A stretch of DNA of 64,000 bases, taken from Kalmusia sp. IMI 367209. Taxonomy: Eukaryota; Ascomycota; Dothideomycetes; Pleosporales; Didymosphaeriaceae. Under the pieces are notes generated by a model that was given only the letters and a program-made list of their open reading frames with translations, did no database searches and was not told where the DNA came from. Shown piece after piece: positions 1 to 11,271 of the stretch (the stretch's first letter is position 1; each line of letters opens with the position of its first letter). Location: assembly GCA_027946365.1 (NCBI GenBank), contig JAPEUQ010000003.1, positions 806,001-870,000 on the forward strand. Direction: 5' to 3'. A program made the position numbers and the translations under genes.

Positions 1-849
1 ATGCTCGCCCCCGGCGTCGCGGTGCCCTCCAGCGTAACGCTGACACACCGGCCACAGGATGGCGACAAGAAGACCGTAGTATGGCACACGAACCCGCTGC
101 CAGCCATATTTCCTCCCGAGCTGGGCGCATCGGCGCGTGCAACGGGGAGGAAGGGCATCCTACACACAATCTGGGCAAAGAAGCGGCTACAGGTGCTGCA
201 GAGGGAGATTGAGGCGGAATCGAAAAACAACGTCGAGGGCATCGGGTTCCTCATGGCAGTGCAAGAGAAGGAGTGGATTGAGCAGACCTTCGGCGTCAAC
301 GCAAAGCCTGCAGGCCTCAGTATCCAGCTTGCCGAGCCAACAGTTGCACCTCTGGGCCCTGCAAGTCCCCGATCACCGGGCGGCAGCCGTCTCATGGAGA
401 AACTGCGCGGCCTCAAGTTGGGCACCAGCGAGAAAGACCTCACGGCAAAGACTGAGCCTGGCGAAGCCCCCTTCGCGAACCCTCTGTCGCCCGAATCTTC
501 CGACGTAGCCGTCTCGTCGTTTGCAGCCTTCAAGGGGAACAACCCCGCAACACTCGCTGCGAAACCCCCGCAGCCCCCGCAGCAGCCCACCCGAAAGGTT
601 GCAGCGCGCATCGAGCCCCCGGACACGGTGACACAGCAGCAGAGGGCTGGTATGGCGTCCCTCAACGCCTTTGCCGCACCCGATGTGCCCACGTTTGAGT
701 CCCGAGGCGCCCCCTTACCGGACGACGACCACGATGACGGGCTCTTTGCCCTGCCAATCAGTCCCCGCAGCCCCGAGATGGGTAAGAGCCCATTCTCATT
801 CGCTGGAAACGAGACAGCAAAATATGTCACCGGTGAGCGTGCCTCATGA
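1..849 (+). CDS. Uncharacterised fungal protein, Pro/Ser-rich C-terminal region; possibly 5'-partial
   Basis: An open frame of 282 codons runs from the first base of the window to a TGA at 847-849. The first codon is ATG, but the window edge prevents me from telling whether this is the true start or an internal Met of a longer protein. Residues 1-100 look folded, with a basic segment (KKRLQVLQREIEAE) that could be a short helix or coil. The rest is low-complexity and rich in Pro, Ser and Ala, with repeated SPRSP/SPESS-type sites that resemble proline-directed phosphorylation motifs. No signal peptide or membrane segment is seen. I recognise no named domain; the N-terminal part has the look of a conserved filamentous-ascomycete protein, but that is an impression only. 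Confidence 0.6.
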   Translation: MLAPGVAVPSSVTLTHRPQDGDKKTVVWHTNPLPAIFPPELGASARATGRKGILHTIWAKKRLQVLQREIEAESKNNVEGIGFLMAVQEKEWIEQTFGVNAKPAGLSIQLAEPTVAPLGPASPRSPGGSRLMEKLRGLKLGTSEKDLTAKTEPGEAPFANPLSPESSDVAVSSFAAFKGNNPATLAAKPPQPPQQPTRKVAARIEPPDTVTQQQRAGMASLNAFAAPDVPTFESRGAPLPDDDHDDGLFALPISPRSPEMGKSPFSFAGNETAKYVTGERAS

Positions 850-1449
850 GAAAAGACATGAGCGGAGCGGCGTGTCCTGGAGTTTTGGTCATTGTTGCTT
901 TGTTTGGATTGGACAGCTTGCTGCGGTGGCTTCTGTGCTGGCTTTGATGATACCTAGAGAGTATGTAGTGATGATTGGAAAACGTCTTGTATGACGATGC
1001 GGAATAGCTTCGGCCCCGTTAAAGCCTCGAATAGCTGAGGCTTGCTTACGAAGAAATGGACTTGTTTTATAAGTAGTGTGTTAGGCTTTCAGTGACTCGA
1101 AGTTGTGAGGGGACCCGATAACAACATAACGAAAGCATTGTCATTTATGGTCTGAAGGGTGCGTAATCCGCTTTCTCGTTCGTTTTGTGAAGTCTACCAG
1201 CAGAAGCATGCCAGCTGCCTCTCAGCGCGTGAAAACACGCGCGTGGTGATATCACGTGGCAGTCTTGGCTATCGAGCACGCTAGCCATTAGCGCGGCTCT
1301 GTTACTCAAGTTCCGATACGGACTGAACAAGGCCGTCATCAAACCTTCACCACCGCCCACTGTGGCCCCCCCTCTCCCCTGCGCGTTCTATTTGATCTAT
1401 TCGGACCTGTCGCCCTAACCGCAGAATATATAGACTTGAGTCAACCGTC
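850..1449. other. Intergenic, 3' region of the first gene and promoter of Prp39
   Basis: No gene is supported here. A short A/T-rich ATATATA stretch lies about 25 bases before the Prp39 ATG, too close to be a usual TATA element. The short open frames on both strands lack coding character. Confidence 0.5.
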
Positions 1450-3863
1450 ATGTTTGTCAACGGGCGCGGCAGCATTGCGCAAGTGCATTACACCGGCGAC
1501 GAAGCGGCCGCTGAGATTAAGAAGTTGCTCGACGCCGTGGTACGTCTCTTCATCGACCTCTCTAACATCAAAACGCGCTAACATATGTCCAGGTCGAAAA
1601 TGAAGATGAGTTCGAACGCTGGGAAGCCTTGGTTTCCCGCGCAACAGAGCTAGAAGGCGGTGTCACCCGCAACTCCAGCCCGTCCACCATCGAGCTGGTG
1701 CGCAACGCCTACGACTGCTTCCTCGCCAAATTCCCTCTCTTTTTCGGATACTGGAAGAAATATGCCGACCTCGAGTTTGCGATCGGTGGCACTGAGACAG
1801 CTGAGATGGCAAGTGCTGCTTAGCCTTCTCGAAAGGCTCGCGCTGACCTTGTTCGCAGGTTTACGAGCGCGGAGTATCGTGCATACCTAGCTCTGTCGAT
1901 CTATGGGCTCATTACTGTGCTTTCAAAATGGACACGAGCCATGACAACGACATCATTCGAGAGTAAGTTTGGCTTCCTTCCTTGATTCGGGAACTCAACC
2001 GCACCCGTAGCCGACGACAATGCAGCAGCTGGCTAGCTTCATGCGCACTCAGCGGCTGATAAGCCACATTTTGCGCCGTTTATTGCGCCGTTCACTGCCC
2101 TCTGCCCTTCTCACTTGAGCACGACGAATCACGGACATGTTTTTCGCACCGGAAGGGTTGTCTTGGTCCTGTTAGAAGGCATCGCACTTTGTCTACTGCA
2201 AGCTCACCCCCTGTCCTCCCTCCCATCCCGTTCCTCTTGTTGACTTGGCTAACAACTGCTAACTATCTAGCTTGTTCGAGCGTGGTGCCCACTTCGTTGG
2301 TCTTGACTTCCAGAGTCATCCTTTCTGGGACAAGTACATTGAGTTCGAGGACCGAAATAACGAACCATCGAGAGTCACTCAGCTCTACCGCCGCGTCTCA
2401 CAAATTCCAATGTACCAATTTGCCCGATACTACGAGAAATTTCGTGGTTTCATCAACAGCAATCGCCCGGTAGAGGAGCTTGCCGAAGCCGAGACACTAG
2501 CAACGCTGCAAGCAGCTGTCGCTTCCGAAAATCAGGGCTTTGAAAGAGCACCACTTGAGCTCGATCGACAACTTCGCGGCAAACTCGACCACTGGTACTA
2601 CGAAGTCTATACCCGTACTCAGGCAGACGTCACATCTCGTTGGCAATTCGAGGAGAAGATCGAGAGAGGCTACTTCCATGTGACCGACCTGAAAGAGACC
2701 GAGCTCGACAATTGGCGCAAGTATCTCGACTTCGAAGAGGCCCAAGGTGACTTCCAGCGGACATGCTTTCTATATGAACGTTGTCTGGTTGCTTGCGCAT
2801 TGTATGAAGAATTTTGGCTCCGCTATGCGCGTTGGATGTTCTCGCAGGACAATAAGGATGAAGATTGCCGACAGATATATATCCGAGCGAGCTGCATCTT
2901 TGTCCCGATCTCCCAGCCGACAGTACGCCTCAACTGGGCTCGATTCGAAGAGAAGCTTGGTCGAACATCAGTTGCACATGACATTCATGAGGCTATTCTG
3001 GATCAGAACCCTGATCACGTTGAGACTATCATTTCACTTGCTGGTGTAGACCGTCGTCACGAAGGCGCTGACGCTGCAGTCAATACACTGGAAAAGTATA
3101 TCGGCCAGCGCAATGCCCAGGTAGGTGGCGTGTTGGCTGCAGAGCAAGCCCGCATTCTGTGGCAATCTAAGGGCGCGATTGAAGAAGCTCGTCAACTCTT
3201 CAAGGAGAAGTCGGAAAAGTTCTTAGATTCGAAGGAGTTCTGGCTGAAGTACATGAACTTTGAAATTGCCCAGCCATCAGGCGACGAGGATGAAGCGCAT
3301 TCGCGAGTCAAGGAGATCCACGAGATCATCCGTACCAAGGGCCGCTTCGCTGAGGATGCAGCAAAGGCGCTGTCACATCACTACATGGAGTATCTGATGG
3401 ACCACGGAGGCAAAAACGCCGCCGATGAGTTCATGAAACTCGACCGAGAGGTGAACGGGTATGTATCGTCCAAGAATATCTCCCTTCCTCCGTCCGGCAA
3501 CGCGAAACCTCACTCGACAGCGAAGAAGCGAAAAAACAAGAACAAAGCAGCAGCGGCAGCGGCAGTAGCGCCATAACCTTCTTAATGTTCGAATGGGAGG
3601 CCCTCCGCCCGCTTGGCTATATGCATGCACCATCGTATCTCATCCTAGCACGTTTCACTCTTGCACACTTATGTCGTTAGTTATCTTCTCTGCTTTGCAT
3701 GGTAGACAGTAAATGTAAAGAACCTGTTCTTCTTCCTGGAAAGTTTTGCTGACTTGGAATTTGTGTCTGCAGTTCGTATCCCAGTAAGGAGAATGCGAGG
3801 CCCGCGGATGTTACCAGCAGCACTCAGCCGTCTGCGAAGAAGGCGCGCAAGAACAAGTCTTAG
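1450..3863 (+). CDS. PRP39: Pre-mRNA-processing factor 39 (HAT-repeat U1 snRNP protein)
   Basis: Prp39 is a U1 snRNP-associated protein that helps commit pre-mRNA to splicing in the nucleus. The best model has exons 1450-1539, 1593-1808, 1859-1962, 2271-3458 and 3773-3863, giving 562 residues. HAT (half-a-TPR) repeats fill most of it, with typical aromatic/acidic motifs: FGYWKKYADLEF near residue 75, HPFWDKYIEFED, FWLRYARWM, TVRLNWARFEEKL and FWLKYMNFEI. The start gives a short acidic N-terminus as in other fungal Prp39 proteins. Intron 2 (1809-1858) needs a GC donor, because only that joint keeps the ...ETAEM/VYERG... frame. Intron 3 is long (308 bases). If the last intron is kept, the frame runs on to a TAA at 3576 and gives 571 residues with another basic tail. 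Family assignment is firm; the 3' end is ambiguous. Confidence 0.9.
1809..1858 (+). other. GC-AG intron in Prp39
   Basis: The donor reads ATG/GCAAGT and the acceptor TTCGCAG/GTT. Using any nearby GT donor shifts the frame into a stop after about ten codons, while the GC donor restores a HAT-repeat frame with the next exon. GCAAGT is the usual hexamer for GC-AG introns. Confidence 0.8.
3459..3772 (+). other. Alternative terminal intron / retained extension of Prp39
   Basis: Donor GTATGT at 3459, a GCTGAC branch site near 3748 and acceptor TCTGCAG ending at 3772 define a 314-base intron. The same bases, if not spliced, continue the Prp39 frame for 39 codons to TAA 3574-3576. Both outcomes end in a Lys/Arg-rich tail: AKKRKNKNKA when retained and AKKARKNKS when spliced. 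Confidence 0.65.
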
Positions 3864-4732
3864 CGATGTATATGGTGAGTCGCGCCCACTTCCCGACCCT
3901 CGGTGGTCCGGCGCTGACGTCCCAGTGGCAGATGCTCTGTTTCAAGCCGCTCACGCCTACGATCCCAAGGCACATTCTCCGGGACATAAAAAAATTACTC
4001 TCCCCGCGGTACCAAAGGCGTCATTCTCGAGACGTCGTAATGTTAAGCCTACGCGCGTTTCCCGTCGACGCGTATAGGGGCAACCAACCACCATAATCCA
4101 TGTCTTTTGGGCGTGTGTAAAAAAAAAAATCTCCGTCAAAACCGCACTCATTCCCCTCCCCCCTTCCCTCCCCTTCTCCTTAGTAATTGTATATCTGGCT
4201 CGTGCTCTGACTATAAGGCGGATGATCTCTTTTCTTCGGCCTGTAGTCTACTTCTTCTCTTCTACAGTATTGCAGGAGGTGGACTTGGAGCGTTTTCGGC
4301 ATGGGAGGGGCTCGTTCGGGTTCATGCGCTGGGTGAGGCGTTCGTGTCGTTTTCTGTTTTGGTAGGGGCACGGCTGGGGCTTATGTAGATGAATGTGTGC
4401 ACTGTTGTGTGATTATCGAATTGGCTCCTGGGACTTTGCGTGAAATGCTTGTGAATGTACGCTTGAGTGAGCTGGCGAGTTGCCCTCTCCATAGTGGCAG
4501 GATACGGGTCTATGCAGTCTGCATGCGTGCTGGATACGTAGACTTCGTGGGGTAACGGAAGCGTATATCGTCTTCATTAAACGTTATGTACATTGATATA
4601 TATCTGACATATACAACAGCGCCTTCATCCATCGGCCTACAACCTCCCGCGAAGTGGGCCCGCCAAACCATGGTAGGGGCTCCCGTGTAAGTGTAGGTCC
4701 TCGATCCAGTCTACCACCACATCATCACTTCC
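3864..4732. other. Convergent intergenic region without a supported gene
   Basis: It lies between the 3' ends of Prp39 and the gamma-glutamyltranspeptidase gene. A GTGAGT...GCAG-like pair directly after the Prp39 stop (about 3873-3932) could be an intron in the 3' UTR. There is an A-run near 4118-4128 and a pyrimidine-rich stretch near 4150-4185. No protein-like frame stands out. Confidence 0.5.
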
Positions 4733-6572
4733 TCATACGACGAAACCTGCGGAATTCTTCTGGCGCGGCTCCCCCGCCGCCTCGAAGGTGCCATTGCTCA
4801 GTCTCCGCAGGCCCTGCGCTGTGCTCTGCCCCGGCGCGACCCACGTCACGTTGGCGCCCAGCTCCTTGAGGAAGGCCGTCGTCTCGTTGTTGAAGGCGTA
4901 CTCGAAGCTGACCTGGGCGGGCACGAGCTGGTCGTGTATGCGTGGGCTCGCGAGGGCCTCGGCCGTGGTCAATTCGCCGTCCAGGATGTGGAGTAGGTTT
5001 TGGATGGTGGCGGTGATGATGCGGCTGCCGCCTGCAGCGCCGATGGCGACGTAGAGAGCGGAGGCGAGGGAGGTGGCGTTGAGGTGCTCGACGATGACGG
5101 GGGCGATGGATGAGAGGGGGCGTTTACCCGGGCGGACGAAGTTCGCGGGAGAGGGGATGTAGCCGAATGCGTTTGTTACGTTGGGGATGGAGAAGTCGTT
5201 CATTTCGTTGTTCAGCATCACGCCTGTCTCGGGCACCACCACTTTGGCGCCGAAGAGCGTGTTGATGGTTGTGGTGAGACTGATGGAGAGGCCGGTATGG
5301 TCGGCAGTCACGATGTGCGAGGTCCCTGGTGTTTCGAGGGATTCTAGGCCCTTGGGATCGTAGTACGACGTGTTGAATGTGCGGGTGTCACTGATTTTGG
5401 AGCGGATCTCTGCGGCCGTGGCGGCGGATATCATGTCCTCCTGGTATTCGTCGATGCCTTCTAGGTAAAGGGGATCACCCAGCTCGGCACGCATGCCGTA
5501 GGCAAATTTCATAGCTTCGTCCAGACGGTGGGTAGTCAGGTTGATGTTGGCAGGATCACCTATCCCTGAGTAGCCTTCAAGAATCTTGAGGACGGAGAGG
5601 GTAACCTCGCCGCCTGAGGGGGCGCTGCAGGCCGTGAGTTTGTAGTCGCGATAGGTGATTGTCGAGGGTTTGCGGATCGCGACCGTGTAATTTTTGAGGT
5701 CGGCTGTAGTCATGGTGCCATTACGGGCCTGCAGAGCTCGAATAGTAGCCTCTGCTATCGGACCCTCGTAGAAGACATCTGGGCCCTCCAGCGCAATTGT
5801 CTCTAAGGTATCCGCATATCTCTTTCTCGTAATTGTCTCATTGAGCTTCAAGAGCCGTCCATGAGGGGCAAAGTCAAGCGCGAATTCCAAGTCATTGACC
5901 AGAAAGTTCGATGTTGCATTTTGGCCCGCTGAGGCAATGGCTGAATTTTGATAATTGACGAGATCTTGATTGACTGTCCATCCTTCGCGGGCAACCTTAA
6001 CTGCAGGAAGCAAAACAGTGGACCAAGGTAGGACACCGTAGTTGTTGTGAAGATGTTGGAGACCTCGAAGTTCGCCTGGTACTCCTGCTGCGAGACCACC
6101 AGTCAGGCTTGCCGCCTCGTTGTCCTTGTACATGTTTTCGAAAGCGGCAGCTGGGGCCGTCTCTCGGAAATCGATGAATTCGTATGTGCCATTGGGTGCG
6201 CGGACGATCATGAAACCACCTCCGCCAATGCCTGGGCCGAAGGTTAGTATTTTGATTTTGCTCTTTCTATCCCATACCAGCTCCTATGATCAAGTTGCAA
6301 GCCCAATTGACAGATGAAGACTTACGCGAATGGTACATGCCAATGACACCGACACAAGCTACCGTCCCGACCAGGGCATCCGCCGCATTTCCTCCCGCCT
6401 TCAGCAGCTCCGTGCCAATGCGACTGCAAATCTCGCTCTCGGACGCGACAGCTCCAAGATGACCAGGTTCCAAGGCTGGCGGGGTACCATACTGCGGACT
6501 CGCAATTGGGTTCCCAAAGACGGTCTGCAGCGTCAAGAGACCGGTGAGGGTCTGGTAGAGACTGGGCGCCAT
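4733..6572 (-). CDS. Gamma-glutamyltranspeptidase (glutathione hydrolase), family T3
   Basis: The enzyme cleaves the gamma-glutamyl bond of glutathione and transfers the glutamyl group to water or amino acids; the precursor cuts itself into a large and a small subunit. Exons are 6572-6326 and 6231-4733, joined over a 94-base GT-AG intron, giving 581 residues, the usual family length. An N-terminal hydrophobic stretch (LTGLLTLQTVFG) suggests secretion or vacuolar targeting. Family landmarks in order: GGNAADALVGT near residue 60, IGGGGFM near 85, FRETAPAAAF, and the processing site with the predicted catalytic Thr386 in GTSHIVTADHTG, followed by TLFGAKVV and LNNEMNDFS. The small subunit keeps an SSIAPVIV oxyanion region. 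I chose the ATG at 6572; an in-frame upstream Met at 6653 would add 27 residues. Convergent with Prp39. Confidence 0.93.
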
Positions 6573-7636
6573 GGTCACAGGAAAAGCGTGGAGTGGAAGG
6601 AAAGAGCAAAGCAGGTCGAAAAAAGCGTCCATGATCTCACCAGACGACAACAAGGACCGCGCGGACCCCTGCCGGCCCCTCGTGGTAATCAGGCACGATT
6701 ACGCAGATTGCGCCTGTGGCACAGACAGCCTTTGTACTACTTGCGCAAGCGGTGCGATTTTCGCCGCCCTTTGGGAAGCTCGGGAGCTATGGCCACCACC
6801 CGGCGGCCGGTGAATGGCGGTTCGGAGTCAATGCGGAGCACGAACGTCGGGGGCGGGGATTGCATCATTGTGGAAGATGCCGCTGGTGCTTTTTGTACGC
6901 CGAGATAGTCTGATATGCTCTCGGCTGGTCATAGATAGCGAAGTCGATATCGGAATGGCAGGGGGGCAGAGCTTATCCTCTCGGGGAGTCGCGTGCCCGA
7001 TTTCCACGTAGGTACTTCAGCATTGGCTGTGGAGAGGCAAGTCATTATCAGATTGAACAACAAAGCGGCCGTAGATACGTGAGATACGAATTGCGGGGCT
7101 AGAGTCGGTAGTGACAGTGCTAATCCACCTTCCCCCTTGAGCGTAGTTTGTTCCCCACTATACGATGCACGTTACGCCTGGTACGCGACAACAACTCGCT
7201 GAAGCGCGTTGATATGGGAACTCTTTGCGATTAAGAGCCATGTTTCTATGCATTTACCGCAACAAATGACATTTGGAGTCAGAGCACCACGTTTCCATTT
7301 GTATATCGTCTTTCCATCTCAGATATTGACAGATACCTTCGAAATATTATTATTATTGGAACGTCAAGTGCGATTGAGACTCTTTCACTGCCTGCAAGAG
7401 TCCCATCGAAGAAACAAGCTATAGCATACGATCTCTCTCTGCACTAAGAGCAACATCAAGCTCACAATGGTCAGGGTCTGCAATTAATCTATCTAGCTCA
7501 ACAAGAAGTTTAGCAGTTTTTGAAGTTCGTAATGACTATTGGTTCAGGTTTGAAGGCCTAGCAAATCGCTTGGCTAGACAGGATGATAGCTGGATTGCAA
7601 TGCTGGGGTATATAAAAAATGTTATAGACAATCAAA
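6573..7636. other. Intergenic, no supported gene
   Basis: This is promoter space of the gamma-glutamyltranspeptidase gene and the 3' flank of the nitronate monooxygenase gene. The 192-codon frame on the + strand at 6330-6908 is an antisense shadow that starts inside the transpeptidase exon. I see no RNA gene or repeat. Confidence 0.5.
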
Positions 7637-8686
7637 TCATAGCTTACTACTCGGTCCTCCAATGTACGTCTGCCCCAAGTTTAGCATATCAATCGCCTCC
7701 CTTACCATTTCATCCACAATCTGCTTCGCCGGCTTGATATCCTGAATTACCCCAGAAACCTGACCCATCAGGAACGGAATGTCGAACTCCTTCTCATCCT
7801 CCATATCTTTCGCCAAGGGCACAATGCCCGCATCAGTCAACTTCTTGACCTCCTCTGGCCGCGAATGCCAGTCCTTGATATAGTCGTTCAGCTTAACCCT
7901 CAACGGCCTTCCGCTAACCACCAGCGTCCGATCCGTATCTTCAAACCTCGCCGAAACCACATTCTCCTTATGCTGCTGCGAACACCCAGCTTCCGTGCTA
8001 GCCACGAACCGCGTACCAACCCACACCCCCTGCGCGCCCTGCATCAGACTGCTCGCCAGACTGCGCCCATTGTATATACCCCCGGCAGCCACCACCATCG
8101 CCGGCTCGCCCGTAAGCGGACTCTTATACCTCCGCGCCACATCCACCACCGAGGGGATGAGGATCGAATTCGCAATGTCGCCCGTGTGTCCGCCGCCCTC
8201 GCCACCCTGCGCGCACACAATGTCCACGCCCGCCTCCAGCGCCTTGACAGCGTGCTTCGGGTGCCCCACCATGTTCATGATCAGAATGCCCGCCTCGTGC
8301 AGCCTCTTGATCGTCCTGGCGGGCGGCACTCCCACCGCGCTGACGAACAGCTTCGCCCCGTTCTTGATCGTGACCTCGATCAATTCGTCTAGCTGTCCGT
8401 GGGTGTAATCGTGGTTGGTCTTGCGCGCCGACCCGCCGACCTGTGGGAGCGCGAGGTCGACGCCGAACGGAAGCGACTTGTCGCTCAAGTTTGCTTTAAG
8501 CTCGTCGATTATGGCCTGGAGCTGCTCTGGTGTATAGCCCAATCCACCTATGACGCCGAGACCGCCAGCGTTAGAGACGGCTGCTGCGAGGGGTCCACCC
8601 GATGTGCGCGCCATGCCGGCGAGGATGATGGGGTATTGGATTCCGAGCAGCTTTGAGAGGGGGGTTTGGAGGGCCGGCGGAGCCAT
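7637..8686 (-). CDS. Nitronate monooxygenase (2-nitropropane dioxygenase family)
   Basis: This is an FMN-dependent TIM-barrel enzyme that oxidises alkyl nitronates such as propionate 3-nitronate to nitrite and a carbonyl compound, often as detoxification. It is a single exon of 349 codons, typical for the family. Landmarks: YPIILAGMARTSGGPLA at residues 18-34, the glycine-rich GGLGVIGGLGY at about 41-51, an active-site GGEGGGHTGD around 161-170 with the expected His, and a phosphate-binding stretch with AAGGIYNG and GVWVGTRFVAS near 206-230. There is no signal peptide, so it should be cytosolic or peroxisomal. The start is supported by the family-like N-terminus (TPLSKLLGI). Upstream it has a 0.75 kb region with no gene. 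Confidence 0.93.
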   Translation of the reverse strand: MAPPALQTPLSKLLGIQYPIILAGMARTSGGPLAAAVSNAGGLGVIGGLGYTPEQLQAIIDELKANLSDKSLPFGVDLALPQVGGSARKTNHDYTHGQLDELIEVTIKNGAKLFVSAVGVPPARTIKRLHEAGILIMNMVGHPKHAVKALEAGVDIVCAQGGEGGGHTGDIANSILIPSVVDVARRYKSPLTGEPAMVVAAGGIYNGRSLASSLMQGAQGVWVGTRFVASTEAGCSQQHKENVVSARFEDTDRTLVVSGRPLRVKLNDYIKDWHSRPEEVKKLTDAGIVPLAKDMEDEKEFDIPFLMGQVSGVIQDIKPAKQIVDEMVREAIDMLNLGQTYIGGPSSKL

Positions 8687-9442
8687 GGTGAGGTGTCGGC
8701 GGGGTGGGTAGGGTACGTTTGGAGATGAGGACGGTTCGGTTCAGGGACGAAGTTGATGCTGGGGAGTAGAAGGAGAGTAAGGAGATATGTAATTAGGCGA
8801 TGAAATGCGTATTCGAGCCATTCTCGTGAGTCTGGGGAAGGATGCTAAATAGCGGCGAGGTTAGCCAGGGCCCATGTTTAAACGCGGGGGACGGAATCCT
8901 GAGCCGAGGCACGTTTCTGCCGTAAAAGTCTATGCGAGTCAACGCACGCGAGCGGAGCCATTTGCGCATTGTAGTTTAGGTTCGATGGTTGGATCATCAC
9001 TGTTGAGTGATATTGATTCATTTGATGTGTCTCCTCGTCGGATGTTACGGCTGTCTGTCACCTTAGAAAGCACAAAAGCCCCAAATTTTGAGGCGTATTA
9101 ATCACAGGCGCTACATTTATCGTCGTGGTTAGATATGACCCAGGGGCGTACAACATGCGGGAGGGTAAAGATGCTTGAACTTGAACGAGGAATGGCCGTA
9201 TGTCATTGCTTGGAGGTATAATGTACACTTGCTAGAAAGCTCCAACAACATACGCCGCATGCACTTTCGAAGGACTCTAAGAAGCCCCTCGACCGTTACA
9301 CATAGCATCAACAGGCTTATAAGAGGCATGCTTTATGCCCTGAGCGCTGATGACCCCGCAAGACCCAGGCAATTTCGCCTGCGTGTATCGACGTTGGTGA
9401 GGGCTGCACAAAGGACGTGGAACCATCTAGCAAATGACTATA
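8687..9442. other. Intergenic, no supported gene
   Basis: This is the promoter side of the nitronate monooxygenase gene and the 3' side of the taxilin-like gene. The short frames on either strand lack any recognisable motif. Confidence 0.5.
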
Positions 9443-11271
9443 TTAGCGCTTGACTCCGTTGACTTGTCCATTGGCCTGTCTGTGACCATTGACTTTCGTG
9501 TTGATAGGATTCTGCGGTGGAGGCGGAGGCGGTGGTACTGGGCCGAAAGGCCGGCGTTCTGGTGGGGGTTCTGAAGCATCGTCTTCCGTATCATCGTCGT
9601 ATTCGGCACTGCCTTCCTCATCGTCGTCCTCGTAGTCGTATTCACTCTCCGTTATCTCTTCATCTTCCTCCAATTCTGTCATGGGAACCTGACCGCGCCC
9701 TTGCGCTTGCATACCTCGGCAGAGTGTTTCCAAGCGCGCAATCTTCTTGCGCTGCTCTTCAACCTCCTTGGTTTTCCTCGCAAGATCGTCCTGCATTTTC
9801 TCCCGTTCCTGAACCATCTCGGCAATGTTGCGGTTGGTGACCTCTTTATTTCTTTGTAGGTTCTGGTTCTCTTTTTCAAGGCGCTTGGTCTTCTTCGACA
9901 TTTCTTCCATTTCCTTGCGGAACGTGAGGAACAGGTCGTTAGAGTTATTGAGCGTTTCTTCCACCTGCATCTGGTCAGTATTAACCAATGGTGTACGCTG
10001 AAATAGTAATGGAAACATACCTGTTTGAACTTTTCTACATATATGTTTAACTGGGTGCGGAGTTCAGTTTCGGTCTGTGAGAAGGTCGACACTTGTCTGG
10101 TAAGTTGATGCGATTTGGATGATTCTGCTTCTTGCTGTTTTCGCTGCTGCTCAAGCCGGGCCATTTGGTACTGTATTTCGAGTTCCTTAGTCCGAAGAAG
10201 AGAATGAAACTGCAGTTCGCGTAATTCGTATTGATCGATGAACGATTTAAATTTCTGACGAAATCTGTAGAGCGTCAGTTTGAAGGGAGGAGATTGGTAC
10301 ATGATACGTACAGCTCATCCAGCTCCACATCGGCTTGGTTTTGCGGTTCTGGTTGATGTTGCGAGGCGATGCAATTATCGACATCGTAGGCTAGCTCCTC
10401 GAGGCGATGGTGTAATTCTTCTCGGGCGGCAGACTCGGTTGATTCCATCTTGTGCAATTCATCTTTCAGCTTCTTGTTCTCTTTAGCAAAGTCGCGAGAT
10501 AACTTGTCAAGCTTGTCCTTCATAGTAGTAACCTTGTTGAGTTCGGACCTTTGCGCATCCTTCTCTTTCTGAAGCTGGTCACCGCGCTTTTTAGACTTTT
10601 GATGTTCCCGCTCGGTTCGCTTCATCTCCGACAAGAGCTCTGTGTATCGTTTCTGGACAACCTCAACACGGGTCAGTGGGCCATCCATGCTGTTGAGGAG
10701 CGAAGAAAGCTCTCGGTTTGCCTTCTTAACTTCCCGTTCTGTGTGTATCACTGTCAGTACCCTTCAGACCAATGGCTAATGAAGACTTTGATTCCGAAGT
10801 CAGACCTCATACCATGGTTGAGCCATGGGGTAGGCCACCGAAACTCAATGTGCGTCTCCTTCTAGTATAGGACGGCAGTGTCGCGCAGGACACGCATGCC
10901 TCCTTGCTAACATTGATGGATGAGCGCATTGACCTTCGGTTGCCTACCCCACGTATGCCCTATGCCTGCCCTCCTCTTGCCAACTCTAATGTATGGAGGG
11001 GTAACGCACCGATCTCAAGCTCCTGCTCTTTGTCTCCAGCGGCATCCTGTTCTAACTGCGCAATTTTTGCCTGAATCTGCTTCTGTTGTTCGGTCGGGTC
11101 TGCAGATTTCTTCCCCTTGGTCTTCTTCGCCATGGGCGGCGCGGGCTGAGCGGGCGCCATGGATGCAGAGGTGGACGTGGATGCGCTGCGGCTGGTGTCC
11201 ATGCTCCGGTGGTTCGATCGAGATTGAGCCGGGGTCGAGGTCGGGTAGTGTTGTTGGGCCACGGTTGCCAT
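9443..11271 (-). CDS. Taxilin / myosin-like coiled-coil family protein
   Basis: Taxilin-family proteins are long coiled coils that bind syntaxins or nascent-chain-associated factors in animals; the role in fungi is little known. Exons are 11271-11010, 10738-10312, 10264-10021 and 9964-9443, giving 484 residues. Residues 1-65 are Ser/Thr/Pro-rich with a KKTKGKKS basic patch. Residues 75-410 form an almost unbroken heptad coil with the family-like segments EREVKKANREL, LFLTFRKEMEEMSKK and RLEKENQNLQRNKE. The tail is very acidic (EEDEEITESEYDYEDDDEEG) and then has a poly-Pro run. The last acceptor has two AGs six bases apart (at 9972-9971 and 9966-9965), so the protein may come with or without Met-Gln. 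The first intron is long (271 bases). It is divergent from Cym1 with about 700 bases between the start codons. Confidence 0.88.

Noticed and set aside
7865..8408. Frames of 175 and 137 codons on the + strand in the nitronate monooxygenase gene
   Set aside because: They are antisense shadows in GC-rich coding sequence and carry no motif.
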